Shown in pieces: positions 26,524 to 35,169 of a stretch of 64,000 nt of DNA. This stretch comes from Candidatus Villigracilis propinquus (GTDB lineage: Bacteria > Chloroflexota > Anaerolineae > Anaerolineales > Villigracilaceae), in the NCBI GenBank assembly GCA_016714565.1, contig JADKDM010000009.1, positions 62,001 through 126,000 of the forward strand. The letters run 5' to 3'. The notes under the pieces are model-generated. The model was not told the origin of the DNA, ran no database searches, and was given only the letters and a program-made list of their open reading frames with translations. Position 1 is the stretch's first letter. The number at the start of each line of letters is the position of its first letter. Both the position numbers and the translations under genes were made by a program.

Positions 26524-27915
26524 TCACGCTCCCCGATTCATGGTGGACGTTTTGGAGGCCACCTCTTCCAAAACGTCCACGCATGCCTGGGGCGCAGGCG
26601 TTTCACTTGGCGCAAGGAAGTTTTTCACAAAAGCATGGCGCTCATTCTGGCGAAAATCCAGCCCTTGCCTAATGTTTCCAGCGATTTGAACCAACCCGGC
26701 CGTACCATATGCTGTTTCCAATAAATCGGCATCCGTAAGATGATGGAAGTGAGGCAATTCCTGGGTTTCAGAGAATTTTTTGGAAAAGACGGTAATACAG
26801 GGTCTATCCAACGCCGCCGCTTCAAGGAATGCAGTGGTATTCACGCCAACCACTGCCATGGCGTGCCGGATGGAGTTGTAATAACGTTCCTGTTTTTCAA
26901 TCGTGTCTGGTATTTCACCTGTTTCCGGAAAAACAAAGATGTTTTTCAAACCTAACGCCAGCAATTGAGTGACAAAACCCGAATTTAAGGGATGTGGGCG
27001 TACCAGAATATTCACATCATGAGTGCGCGAATCTTCCATCATCGCACGAGCGGCTTCGACGATAAGAACGGATTCATCGATCTCTTTTTTATATCCGCTA
27101 CTCACAAGGAAAGTGGAGCCTACATATAAAATATAAGGTTTATCGACATCCAACCCAGTTTGGCGACAGAACACCTCACGCGGCTGAACATGCTCACCCA
27201 CACCGCGGATCAGGTGCGCAAAACGAGGTGCGCCAATAACAAAAATATACTCCTGCGGAAAGCCATGAAGGCGAACCAACTCTTCGGCAAGCGGTTCGTT
27301 CCAAACAATGCTGTAGTCCGGCTGACCATGAAAGGTGCCTTTGGTGGAAATATTATCCCAACTGACCATGAAGTACATGGTGGGGATACCCAGTGACCGG
27401 GCGGCACGCAGATATTCCGCCTCTAAAGGCTGGGGATTAAGCAACGGCAACAGAACAACAAGATCCGGAGCATGTTTTCGAATCTCTTCACGGATCGCAG
27501 AATCAACAGGGATACTTTGCTCCACAGAACGCAGTATCTTTTGGAAAGATGGATCCTTCAACTTTGCCTTTCCCCAAGGTGAAGAAAGGATGCGCCACAG
27601 GGAACGGGGGAAGAAACGATCCCATTTGGCAGCATCCCAAAGACGGGTTTCCTCACTGTTCAACACATGCGCGTAATTCAACACCTCGCGCAAGGTGCGG
27701 GTAAAACCGCGTAAAAACCGGCGCGTAGATAAAGGCTGCACGACAAGCTGCGGAAGTTCTTTTTTAGCTTGCTGGAGGGCATCATCCGGCAGGTTACGTT
27801 TTTTCTGCATGCCCACAATTAAAGCAACTTGATGACCGCGCCTGAAAAGCTCACGTAAGACAGGGTCGATGGCAAAGAAATTGCTGTGGCTAGCCGATAC
27901 AAACAAGACTTTCAT
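26524..27915 (-). CDS. GT-B-like protein, member 2 of the triplicated family
   Basis: 463 residues starting MKVLFVSASHSNFFAIDPVL. Shared blocks with the third member are MVSWDNISTKGTF (LLSWDNLTSKGTY there), VWNEPLAEELVRLHGFP, VIGAPRF and YILYVGST, then VLIVEAARAMM, ILVRPHPLNSGF and VGVNTTAFLEAAALDRPCITV. The C-terminal GVNTT...E resembles the donor site of glycerophosphotransferase- and 2-epimerase-like GT-B folds. The start overlaps the hydroxyacid dehydrogenase stop as ATGA. It is part of the NeuA/NeuC/NeuB transcript, so I infer an ulosonate or related glycosyl transfer. No characterised homologue is known to me. Confidence 0.65.
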   Translation of the reverse strand: MKVLFVSASHSNFFAIDPVLRELFRRGHQVALIVGMQKKRNLPDDALQQAKKELPQLVVQPLSTRRFLRGFTRTLREVLNYAHVLNSEETRLWDAAKWDRFFPRSLWRILSSPWGKAKLKDPSFQKILRSVEQSIPVDSAIREEIRKHAPDLVVLLPLLNPQPLEAEYLRAARSLGIPTMYFMVSWDNISTKGTFHGQPDYSIVWNEPLAEELVRLHGFPQEYIFVIGAPRFAHLIRGVGEHVQPREVFCRQTGLDVDKPYILYVGSTFLVSSGYKKEIDESVLIVEAARAMMEDSRTHDVNILVRPHPLNSGFVTQLLALGLKNIFVFPETGEIPDTIEKQERYYNSIRHAMAVVGVNTTAFLEAAALDRPCITVFSKKFSETQELPHFHHLTDADLLETAYGTAGLVQIAGNIRQGLDFRQNERHAFVKNFLAPSETPAPQACVDVLEEVASKTSTMNRGA

Positions 27916-28883
27916 GAAGTAATCGTTCCTTTTTTCAGACAGGCAGCCAGCTTGTGAACCATGAACAACTCGGTTATATGCATGGATTCATAGGTGGCGC
28001 CACCAATATGTGGAGTGATGATCAAATTGGTATGAGAGCGGGCATACTCAACCAATAGGTTGGGCGCTCCCTGTGCAAACTGCTGTTCGTTCGATAACAC
28101 ATCTAATGCTGCACCGGCAAGCTGACCATTCTGCAGAGCCGCCAGCAATGCATCTTCATCCAACACGCCACCGCGCGATGTATTGATTAAATAAGCGCCC
28201 CTGTGCAGACAGCTGAATTCGTTCGCGCCAATCATCTTTTCGGTTTCAGGATTCAACGGTACATGTACACTGAGGATATCGCTATTTTGAAGCAGATCCT
28301 CTAACGTCTGATATTTGTGAACATTTGGCAGCCAGTAAGTACGAAACGGGTCATAAAAGCCAACGCTCATACCAAACACATTTCCATAAGCAGCGATCTT
28401 TTCGCCAATACGCCCCAACCCTACTACCCCCAGTCTTTTTGCTTTCAGGTCATGCCCTTTGTAGTCATCACGCAGCCAGTTCCCTCCGAGCACAGAGCCA
28501 TGTGCTGAAGGAATATGACGCAACAAAGCAAGCAACAATCCCCAAGTTAGCTCTGCAGTAGCAGGTATCGATCTCAGAAATTCCACCTCACCCCGCAAGC
28601 TCAACACGGTAATCCCCTTTTGAGCTGCATAGCCAAGGTCAATATGGTCTAATCCGGTAGTTGCGGAGACAATGAACTTCAGTCGTGGCGCAGCAGTCAT
28701 CAGCTCACAATCCACTCGATGGCGTAAGCGTACGATGAGGACATCAAATTCATGGATGCGTGCAAGCAATTCTCCCCGAGCCATGTTCATCTCTACCAAG
28801 ATACCGAGTGTATGAAGGATGGAACGCGCCTCAGCGCTGTATTGATCGGGTTCCACATTCAGGATATTGAACGTTGCTGTCAC
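27912..28883 (-). CDS. D-isomer-specific 2-hydroxyacid dehydrogenase
   Basis: 323 residues from GTG 28883. The NAD-binding motif is GVVGLGRIGEKIAAYG near residue 152. Catalytic residues fit the family: Arg in NTSRGGVLDEDALLAAL, Glu downstream and His in PHIGGATYESM. Members interconvert D-2-hydroxyacids and 2-oxoacids, such as 3-phosphoglycerate. It is coupled on both sides (GTGA with the NeuA-like gene, ATGA with the GT-B-like gene). A role in making or modifying a 2-oxo sugar acid, or a lactyl or glyceryl substituent, is my inference; such a gene is not part of the standard sialic acid route. Confidence 0.85.
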   Translation of the reverse strand: MTATFNILNVEPDQYSAEARSILHTLGILVEMNMARGELLARIHEFDVLIVRLRHRVDCELMTAAPRLKFIVSATTGLDHIDLGYAAQKGITVLSLRGEVEFLRSIPATAELTWGLLLALLRHIPSAHGSVLGGNWLRDDYKGHDLKAKRLGVVGLGRIGEKIAAYGNVFGMSVGFYDPFRTYWLPNVHKYQTLEDLLQNSDILSVHVPLNPETEKMIGANEFSCLHRGAYLINTSRGGVLDEDALLAALQNGQLAGAALDVLSNEQQFAQGAPNLLVEYARSHTNLIITPHIGGATYESMHITELFMVHKLAACLKKGTITS

Positions 28884-29563
28884 TTTTTTTTACCTAAAAT
28901 AAAATCTGCCAACACAAGATCATATTCATTATCAATATTGAGCGAACGATCTTCTTCCATGATATAAGGCAGGATGTGGTTCCCAAGCAGAGTGTTTTGT
29001 TCGAGCAAGTTTCGCCGGAAGGCGTAGATGGCGCCATTACGATGGTAGACAGGGGGAAGGTCTTGCCGCCGCGCTGTTGCAAAGCGCTTATCAAAAGAGA
29101 CGAGTTGACCATTATCAAGAGTGTACATGCGTGCAGGATGATGGTCAGACACTTGATACACGCTGACTATCGAGTCGGCATCAGAGCGGAACAATGCTTG
29201 AAGCGCTGAATCAATATCCAGCCCGGTGCGAAGCGGGGAGGTGGGTTGCAAGACCAATCCATAGTCGAATATCTCACCCTGTGATTCCAAGGTCGTAAAA
29301 ACATGTTTGACGGCGTCCAGCGTGGGTGTGTCGTCCTGTGCCAATGCGGCGGGACGCTGAATCACTTCACAGCCGAGCGCCGCAGAAATTTGCGCTGTTT
29401 CTACATGATCTGTAGAAACGACGCAACGGGTAAGCAGGCGGCTGGCTTGCGCAGCGGTAATGGTATAGGCAATAAGCGGCCGCCCTGCCACCTGGCGAAT
29501 GTTCTTAAGTGGCACGCCTTTGGAACCGCCACGGGCGGGGATGATGCCAAGTACACGGGACAT
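28880..29563 (-). CDS. CMP-nonulosonate (acylneuraminate) cytidylyltransferase, NeuA-like
   Basis: 227 residues. MSRVLGIIPARGGSKGVPLK with NIRQVAGRPLIAYTI is the NeuA/LegF/PseF signature. VVSTDHVETAQISAALGCEV and LVLQPTSPLR follow. It activates a nonulosonic acid with CTP. It shares an operon with NeuC and NeuB types, so a complete UDP-GlcNAc to CMP-nonulosonate route is encoded nearby. It overlaps the downstream dehydrogenase by GTGA and lies directly after the methyltransferase gene. Confidence 0.88.
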   Translation of the reverse strand: MSRVLGIIPARGGSKGVPLKNIRQVAGRPLIAYTITAAQASRLLTRCVVSTDHVETAQISAALGCEVIQRPAALAQDDTPTLDAVKHVFTTLESQGEIFDYGLVLQPTSPLRTGLDIDSALQALFRSDADSIVSVYQVSDHHPARMYTLDNGQLVSFDKRFATARRQDLPPVYHRNGAIYAFRRNLLEQNTLLGNHILPYIMEEDRSLNIDNEYDLVLADFILGKKK

Positions 29564-30580
29564 TTATTTAGGTTTCCTAGCGGCAAGGCGCAGGCGCAGG
29601 CCGATATCCCAATCATGGATCAGTTTTTCAAACTGCTGTCGACCGGCAGGGTCTTGAAGAAGTTCACGCATCTTTGGAGGCAGAAAATCTAGAGAAAGAT
29701 CAGCATGCGGGTTGTTGAATTGCCAATAGTTCAGCACCGCATCAAGACCGGCAAGGGTGGTGTCAAGATGGGCAACTTCATAACCGGAACGCTTGAACAG
29801 ATCAGAGAGCGTATCCCAGGCAAAGTAGCTGAGGTGGTTTCTGCCGGTGAAAGTACGAGCAAGCTCGTGCAGGGTGCCGTTGGCAAAACTATACATATTA
29901 GGCACGATCACCATCACCACACCGCCAGGTTTTAGGGTATTCCATACGTCGGCAAGCATTTGCTTTGGTTTACTAAGATGTTCCAGAACACCATACATGG
30001 TGATGGCGTCGAAACTTTCAGGAGGGAAGCCTGCATCATTGAAAAGGTCAGGACGCACGTTTAAACCGCGTGCAAGGGCGTATTCACGCGATTTAGGTTC
30101 AGGTTCGAGCCCTACACATTGAAAGCCGGAGGCTTGCGCGATCTCCATGAATAAGCCAATGGAACAGCCAATATCCAGGATCTTGCCACCAGCAGGAATC
30201 AGCTGGGCAAGAACATCCACTGCTTCTTGAAAATAAACCCTTTGCCACGCCTGATTGGTGGGATTGGTGAGCACATTCAGCCAATCCACCATCGATTCTT
30301 GATCGGGGGCGTCGCCATAGTAGGCAAGGGTGGCGCTCTCGAGCAAACGCGGTGTGACGTAGACCAATCCACAGTCTTTACAGCGCACAAAATCAAAGCC
30401 TTGCTTGACGAAAAGAGGATCATATGAATCTGCTTCACAGTTGGGACAATGAACGTATTCGGCCAGTTCCGCCCGCACTTTGCCTGTAGCGGGGTCAATC
30501 AACTTGTTAAGTTCCTTGTTTACATTGTCGAAGAATTTTTTTCTTCCGGTCACTTCATCAAAATTGGTTTGCATCTCCAT
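29564..30580 (-). CDS. Zinc-ribbon plus SAM-dependent methyltransferase
   Basis: About 338 residues. The N-terminal zinc ribbon has CPNC and later CKDC (near residues 43 and 65, separated by VKQGFDFVR). The SAM core begins ILDIGCSIGLFMEIA and continues with VGLEPEP and MYGVLEHLSKP. This two-domain layout is common among sugar C-methyltransferases and related polysaccharide enzymes. Starts at ATG 30580 or 30574 are both near AAAGG; a longer frame to 30622 overlaps the previous gene and is less likely. It sits between the NeuA and NeuC types. The target could be the nonulosonate or another sugar. Confidence 0.8.
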   Translation of the reverse strand: MEMQTNFDEVTGRKKFFDNVNKELNKLIDPATGKVRAELAEYVHCPNCEADSYDPLFVKQGFDFVRCKDCGLVYVTPRLLESATLAYYGDAPDQESMVDWLNVLTNPTNQAWQRVYFQEAVDVLAQLIPAGGKILDIGCSIGLFMEIAQASGFQCVGLEPEPKSREYALARGLNVRPDLFNDAGFPPESFDAITMYGVLEHLSKPKQMLADVWNTLKPGGVVMVIVPNMYSFANGTLHELARTFTGRNHLSYFAWDTLSDLFKRSGYEVAHLDTTLAGLDAVLNYWQFNNPHADLSLDFLPPKMRELLQDPAGRQQFEKLIHDWDIGLRLRLAARKPK

Positions 30581-30599
30581 TACCTTTCTTTTGTAATTC

Positions 30600-31754
30600 T
30601 CAGTAGGTGAGCTTTTTTTCAAACTTGAGGGGAATTTGACTCAATATCTGTGCAATGCGGTCTCCCGCATTCCCGTTCCCATATAACGGGTTGGATGGAT
30701 ACCTGCCATTATTCATTTGTTTGCGAATGGCAGTCACAATCTCATTTCTATCGTAGTTTACATCCACCACGTTACTGCCGCGTTCGCGCCCAGCCTCGCG
30801 TGTGCCGATATTTACTGTCGGTATTCCCAAATAAGACGACTCACGAATGCCCACACTCGAATTACCAACCAGGCAACGGCTGTTATAAACAAGTTTGAGG
30901 AAATCTTCTGAAACCATGTTTTTGAAGAAGTGAATGTTCGCAGGGTGTTCCTGTTCACGAAAAATGCGAATGCCTTTAGATGTTCCATCAGAACCAGCAT
31001 CAACATTGGGCCAGAACCAGAAAACCGGCAACCCAATCTCCTTAATGGCGTGCAGCGTTTCGGTTATCTGCGTCCGTGACTGTTCGTACTCAGTTGTGAC
31101 CGGATGTTGCATAACCACCAGATAGCCATCTTGGTAATTGATGGCTTCACCAACGCCTTTATATTTTTTAAATGGATCAAAATCCAGTCCGGGCGTCTCC
31201 ATCACCTTTGCCGCTATATCAATGGAAGGACAGCCCGTAATAAAAACGTACTCGGGTTTTTCACCCATGCGAATGACATTCTGTGCCGCCCTATTGGTTG
31301 AAACCAGGTGAATATCTGCCAGTTTGGTGATGGCATGGCGCACTTTTTCATCGATCGTGCCGGTCACTTCGCCACCCTGAATATGTACGAGGGGAATATT
31401 CATATATGCCGCTGCAATGGCAGTGGCAATGGTCTCATACCGGTCGGCAATGGTGACGACTACATCCGGCTTGAGGTTATCAAAGGTCGTTGCAAGTTCA
31501 AGCAGTCCCAACCCTGTGGTCTTTGCCATGGTGGCAAGATTCTCGCCCTCCACCACCATATATACTTTGCTGGAGATCTGAAAGCCATCTTGCTCCATAA
31601 AGCGCACGGCATTACCATACTGATCCAGCAAGGTGGAAGCAGCAGCAACCAACTGCAATTCCAGATCGGGGTGCAACTTAATAGCATACAGTGCAGTGCG
31701 AATGCGGCTATAACTTGGGCGCGCAGTGACAACCACGCAAATTTTACGTTTCAT
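30600..31754 (-). CDS. UDP-GlcNAc 2-epimerase (hydrolysing), NeuC/LegG-like
   Basis: 384 residues, the usual length. It begins MKRKICVVVTARPSYSRIRT. IADRYETIATAIAAAYMNIPLVHIQGGEVTGTIDEKVRHA and LVSTNRAAQNVIRMGEKPEYV are characteristic of the hydrolysing NeuC branch. It converts UDP-GlcNAc (or a 4-substituted form) to the free mannosamine, the substrate of NeuB. It lies five bases from the NeuB-type gene upstream. Whether the sugar is plain ManNAc or a 6-deoxy-diamino sugar cannot be read, so the product could be sialic, legionaminic or another nonulosonic acid. Confidence 0.88.
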   Translation of the reverse strand: MKRKICVVVTARPSYSRIRTALYAIKLHPDLELQLVAAASTLLDQYGNAVRFMEQDGFQISSKVYMVVEGENLATMAKTTGLGLLELATTFDNLKPDVVVTIADRYETIATAIAAAYMNIPLVHIQGGEVTGTIDEKVRHAITKLADIHLVSTNRAAQNVIRMGEKPEYVFITGCPSIDIAAKVMETPGLDFDPFKKYKGVGEAINYQDGYLVVMQHPVTTEYEQSRTQITETLHAIKEIGLPVFWFWPNVDAGSDGTSKGIRIFREQEHPANIHFFKNMVSEDFLKLVYNSRCLVGNSSVGIRESSYLGIPTVNIGTREAGRERGSNVVDVNYDRNEIVTAIRKQMNNGRYPSNPLYGNGNAGDRIAQILSQIPLKFEKKLTY

Positions 31755-31759
31755 ACCGT

Positions 31760-32782
31760 TTAGGAAAAATCTCCTTCCAAAATCTGCTCATCGGTTCGAA
31801 TATCGCGCAGTAATATCTTTCCTATCAGGTCATTCATGCGTTCGCCAGGCAACCCATTGCCTGGCTTTTTTACACGAAGATGCCGTTCTTCGAGAACGGT
31901 TCCCTTGGGTAAGTCGGCGCCAGCCACAATGCTCTTGGTAAAGAGCTTACGCAGTGGCAACACTTCTTCTGCAAAACGATCTTTATCCACGGGGCTATTG
32001 CGCATTTTTTCTGTAAAGCGAATACCCTCCACAAGCTGGGTCAACTCACCGGTGGTTACCGAGGCAGGCACATCAGGTCCAAACATTTCTCGGCTGAACG
32101 CCACATGCAGTTCCAGTACTTCGATACCAAGAGCAACAGCTGCCAACCCTGGGTAAATGGTACCCGAATGATCGGAAAGCCCCACCGCACACTGATAACG
32201 TTCACGTAACAGGGGGATCATATTCAAGCCGATCTTCTCCGGCGGGCATGGATATGCTGTGGAGCATTGCATGACCGCGTATTCAACATTCGCTTTACGA
32301 ATGTAATCCAGAGCATCATCGATCTCAGCAAGCGGGCTCATGCCAGTCGAGAGCAAGACAGGTTTACGAGTTTCAATCATTTTATCCAGCAGGATCTTGT
32401 TGCTCACCTCGCCTGAAGCGACCTTCCAGGCAGGCATGCCAAGGTTATCCAGCAGATTCACCGCTTCAATCGAAAAGGGTGAACTCAAGAAGATCAACTC
32501 TTTTTCATGGGCATGATCTGCCAGCCCCTGCCATTGGTCGGGCGTGAATTCCATACGCTTCCAATAGTCGTAACGGGAGGCATCCTGCATGCTAAACTTT
32601 ACACGCCACGGTTCCTGCGGGGTACTTTCGGCTGCGGCAATATGGGTCTGGAATTTGACCGCATCCGCACCAGTTTTGGCGATAGCGTCAATAAAGGCAT
32701 GTGCCATACCCAAACTACCATCGTGAGATTGTGAAACCTCACCAATGATCATGCAACGGGTTGGGTTGAGAAAATCAGCCAT
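31760..32782 (-). CDS. NeuB-type nonulosonate synthase with SAF domain
   Basis: 340 residues. It reads MADFLNPTRCMIIGEVSQSHDGSLGMA, ADAVKFQTHIAA, WKVASGEVSN, LLSTGMSPLAE and VMQCSTAYPCPPEKIGLNM. VGLSDHSG and the motif ELHVAFSREMFGPDVPAS follow. The C-terminal SAF domain starts near residue 265 (LFTKSIVAGADLPKGTVLEE). With the NeuC and NeuA types beside it, this is the synthase of the classic nonulosonate route (mannosamine derivative plus PEP). Its start overlaps the GT-B-like gene by eight bases. It differs clearly from the copy at 24296-25345. Confidence 0.9.
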   Translation of the reverse strand: MADFLNPTRCMIIGEVSQSHDGSLGMAHAFIDAIAKTGADAVKFQTHIAAAESTPQEPWRVKFSMQDASRYDYWKRMEFTPDQWQGLADHAHEKELIFLSSPFSIEAVNLLDNLGMPAWKVASGEVSNKILLDKMIETRKPVLLSTGMSPLAEIDDALDYIRKANVEYAVMQCSTAYPCPPEKIGLNMIPLLRERYQCAVGLSDHSGTIYPGLAAVALGIEVLELHVAFSREMFGPDVPASVTTGELTQLVEGIRFTEKMRNSPVDKDRFAEEVLPLRKLFTKSIVAGADLPKGTVLEERHLRVKKPGNGLPGERMNDLIGKILLRDIRTDEQILEGDFS

Positions 32783-34160
32783 GAAACCTCATCCATTCTT
32801 CCGGCGCACATCCTTCGGCAACAGCAAGGATTGCGCCTGTCATTACCTGTGAAGCCTGCACCTTCAAGCCATGCGGTCGTATAAAACTGCGGACGAACCT
32901 TGCCCGGTTCTCTCGTCCAGCATCGCTGCCGGAAATATTTTCCATTGTCATTTCAACCAGCTCGGGAAAATCCTTTGCCACCTGAATATACCCGGCATCC
33001 ATCAGGTGTTTGAAATGCGCTCGCATCTCCTGTCCGCGGCTGGTTTGCGGGGTAACAACAGTCAGGCAGGGTTTATCCAAAATGGCAGATTCTAGAAATC
33101 CGGTAGTGTTCACACCAATCACAGCAGCACTGTAATACAACGAGTCATAATAAGCAGAGCGCGCTTCATCGGTGTCGGGTCTTTGACCACCTTTGGGAAA
33201 AACCCGCACCCACTCATTCTCAATCACAGCCTCATCCATTTCCTTAAAAGGATGAGGACGAATCAATATGGACGGTCGGGCATCTTCCTCCACTTTTTCG
33301 AATTGATCAACCAACATGTGTATCAGTTCAATCTCACGCTCGGCTATTCCCTTGGAAGAACAAAGATAAAGAACATATGGCTTTGACGGGTCGATCCCAG
33401 ATTGAGAGCAGAAGGAAGCGCGGTCTTGTGCAGGAGTGAGTTCGAACCAGGGATCATACACCGGTGCGCCGGTCACAAAGACTTGCTGCGCCTCAAAATC
33501 ATGGATTTGAACTGCTTCTTCAACCAGGCTTTGATTCCACACGAAGAGTCGATCTGGCTTGACCTTGTATGTACCTTTGCTGGTAAGGTTATCCCAGCTC
33601 AACAACGAAGCGATTACCGGAATATTCAGCGACCTCGCCGCTTTGGTATATTCAGTTTCAATGTAGCTTGTAAACACATAGGGCGAAACAAAAACCACTT
33701 GCGGCTGAAATTTTTTTAACCATGCCACTATCTGTTCTTCAGGCGGGATGAGCGACTCAAGGAATACAAGTAAACGGCGCGCCATTTGCCCGGCAAGCAC
33801 AGAACGGATGAAGGGCTTTTGCACCAGCCTCATCATTTTGGGAGAAAGTTCTTTTCTGACCCATCCCACAGCAATATGCGGTGTGGGATGTTCAGGTCGA
33901 ACAAAGTTGGCATAATCACGCAAACCGCGGATCAATTCAGCAAAATAAATATCCTTTTTGCGAGGCAAGGCATCTTCAAATTGAACATCCACTTCATCTT
34001 GAAGGAGTTTCACCAATGCCCGTCCCGATTTGTTGCCATCTTCAGAAAAACTGGCGGGACAAACAATACATACTTCGTGCCCGGCGGCATGCAGTCCGCG
34101 CACCACGCGGTCGTAATAGAAGTAATGAATACCCTGTGAGAGAACCAATGCTATTTTCAT
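32775..34160 (-). CDS. GT-B-like protein, member 3 of the triplicated family
   Basis: About 461 residues from ATG 34160, starting MKIALVLSQGIHYFYYDRVV. Blocks shared with member 2 are LLSWDNLTSKGTY, VWNQSLVEEAVQIHDF, VTGAPVYDPWF, YVLYLCSSKG, ILIRPHPFKEMDEA and IGVNTTGFLESAILDKPCLTV. The TTG at 34166 is in frame, but the ATG fits the first strand. It overlaps the NeuB start and is followed upstream by a GT2 gene. A cytosolic GT-B-fold transferase is the best guess, with CMP-nonulosonate as the suspected donor. No characterised homologue is known to me. Confidence 0.65.
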   Translation of the reverse strand: MKIALVLSQGIHYFYYDRVVRGLHAAGHEVCIVCPASFSEDGNKSGRALVKLLQDEVDVQFEDALPRKKDIYFAELIRGLRDYANFVRPEHPTPHIAVGWVRKELSPKMMRLVQKPFIRSVLAGQMARRLLVFLESLIPPEEQIVAWLKKFQPQVVFVSPYVFTSYIETEYTKAARSLNIPVIASLLSWDNLTSKGTYKVKPDRLFVWNQSLVEEAVQIHDFEAQQVFVTGAPVYDPWFELTPAQDRASFCSQSGIDPSKPYVLYLCSSKGIAEREIELIHMLVDQFEKVEEDARPSILIRPHPFKEMDEAVIENEWVRVFPKGGQRPDTDEARSAYYDSLYYSAAVIGVNTTGFLESAILDKPCLTVVTPQTSRGQEMRAHFKHLMDAGYIQVAKDFPELVEMTMENISGSDAGRENRARFVRSFIRPHGLKVQASQVMTGAILAVAEGCAPEEWMRFHG

Positions 34161-34166
34161 GAGCAA

Positions 34167-35111
34167 TTACTTCACCAAATGCCCATATGGATTCAGTTCA
34201 TGACGGAGCAGGTTACGAAAGATGTGTTGTTCATTGTGATATGGTTTGGAACGATTCTTGATGGGATCCAACAGATGAATGAAACGAGATTTTGTGAGAT
34301 TACGCCAATCACGCCAGTTCAGCCCCAGACTATTCATAATAAAGTCAGATAGTCTTTTTGAGAACAAACCATATAGCAAAAAGCGGATACCACGCCGGAC
34401 GTGCTCATATCCTGTACGTTTCTGAAGAAAGCTGAACTTACGTCGGTAAATCTCTGCATGGTCAACTCCCTGTAATCGTTTCTTTTTTTTCTCATCCTTG
34501 TTTGCAAGCGCCCATTCGGGACGATGCAGAACACTGACCTTTTTGGTCATAACCACCTTTTTGCCAGTACATAGTATGGAAGCTGTCAGATCCGGGTCAA
34601 TCATATACATTGGATAATCTTCATTAAAAAAACCGACTGCTCGCACCAACTCTGTGGGCATGACGCCATGATTGCAATTCAGGATGCGCAATTCAGAAAG
34701 TGCTCCAATATAAGGCACATACATACGCGGTCCTACCACGTCTTTTGTTTTCAGCCCTACCATACCGATCTCAGGATCACTCTCGAGGATCTCAATTGCC
34801 AAATCTACTCCATTATTAACCAGTTCCGTATCGTCGCTCAACCAGCAGGTATACTTGCTCTCGACTTGCCGCCATACTTCGTTGTACGAACGCGGCACGC
34901 CCAATAATTTTCCCTGAAACACAGGGGTAATGTCATTACGAGATTGTAAGTAATCAATCGTGCCGTCAGTAGAACCGCCATCAATGACAATCACCTCATG
35001 GGAACACTTTGTCTGATCTTGAATAGCATCAATAGCCACTTTTAGCGCTTCGAGGCGATTATAGGTGGCGATCAAGATAGTAAGATAATTGCTTTTTGTA
35101 TTAATAGACAT
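34167..35111 (-). CDS. Glycosyltransferase family 2
   Basis: 314 residues. YLTILIATYNRLEALKVAI and VIVIDGGSTDGTIDYLQ are the GT-A nucleotide-binding strands, and CWLSDDTELVNNG carries the DXD-like motif. A membrane-proximal RGIRFLLYGLF segment follows. The stop is six bases before ATG 34160 of the next gene. It begins a block behind a 58-base spacer containing a short inverted repeat (35141-35158), so a promoter may lie there. The sugar is unknown. Confidence 0.85.
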   Translation of the reverse strand: MSINTKSNYLTILIATYNRLEALKVAIDAIQDQTKCSHEVIVIDGGSTDGTIDYLQSRNDITPVFQGKLLGVPRSYNEVWRQVESKYTCWLSDDTELVNNGVDLAIEILESDPEIGMVGLKTKDVVGPRMYVPYIGALSELRILNCNHGVMPTELVRAVGFFNEDYPMYMIDPDLTASILCTGKKVVMTKKVSVLHRPEWALANKDEKKKKRLQGVDHAEIYRRKFSFLQKRTGYEHVRRGIRFLLYGLFSKRLSDFIMNSLGLNWRDWRNLTKSRFIHLLDPIKNRSKPYHNEQHIFRNLLRHELNPYGHLVK

Positions 35112-35169
35112 GGTTAATTTAACTCAACAACATCATTTAGGCATTAAGCACATAATGCGTAATATTATC

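Noticed and set aside
35141..35158. Short inverted repeat GCATTA-AGCACA-TAATGC in the spacer before the GT2 gene
   Set aside because: Six-base arms in an A+T-rich spacer without a T-run or a known motif are weak; it may belong to a promoter, but I cannot support a call.
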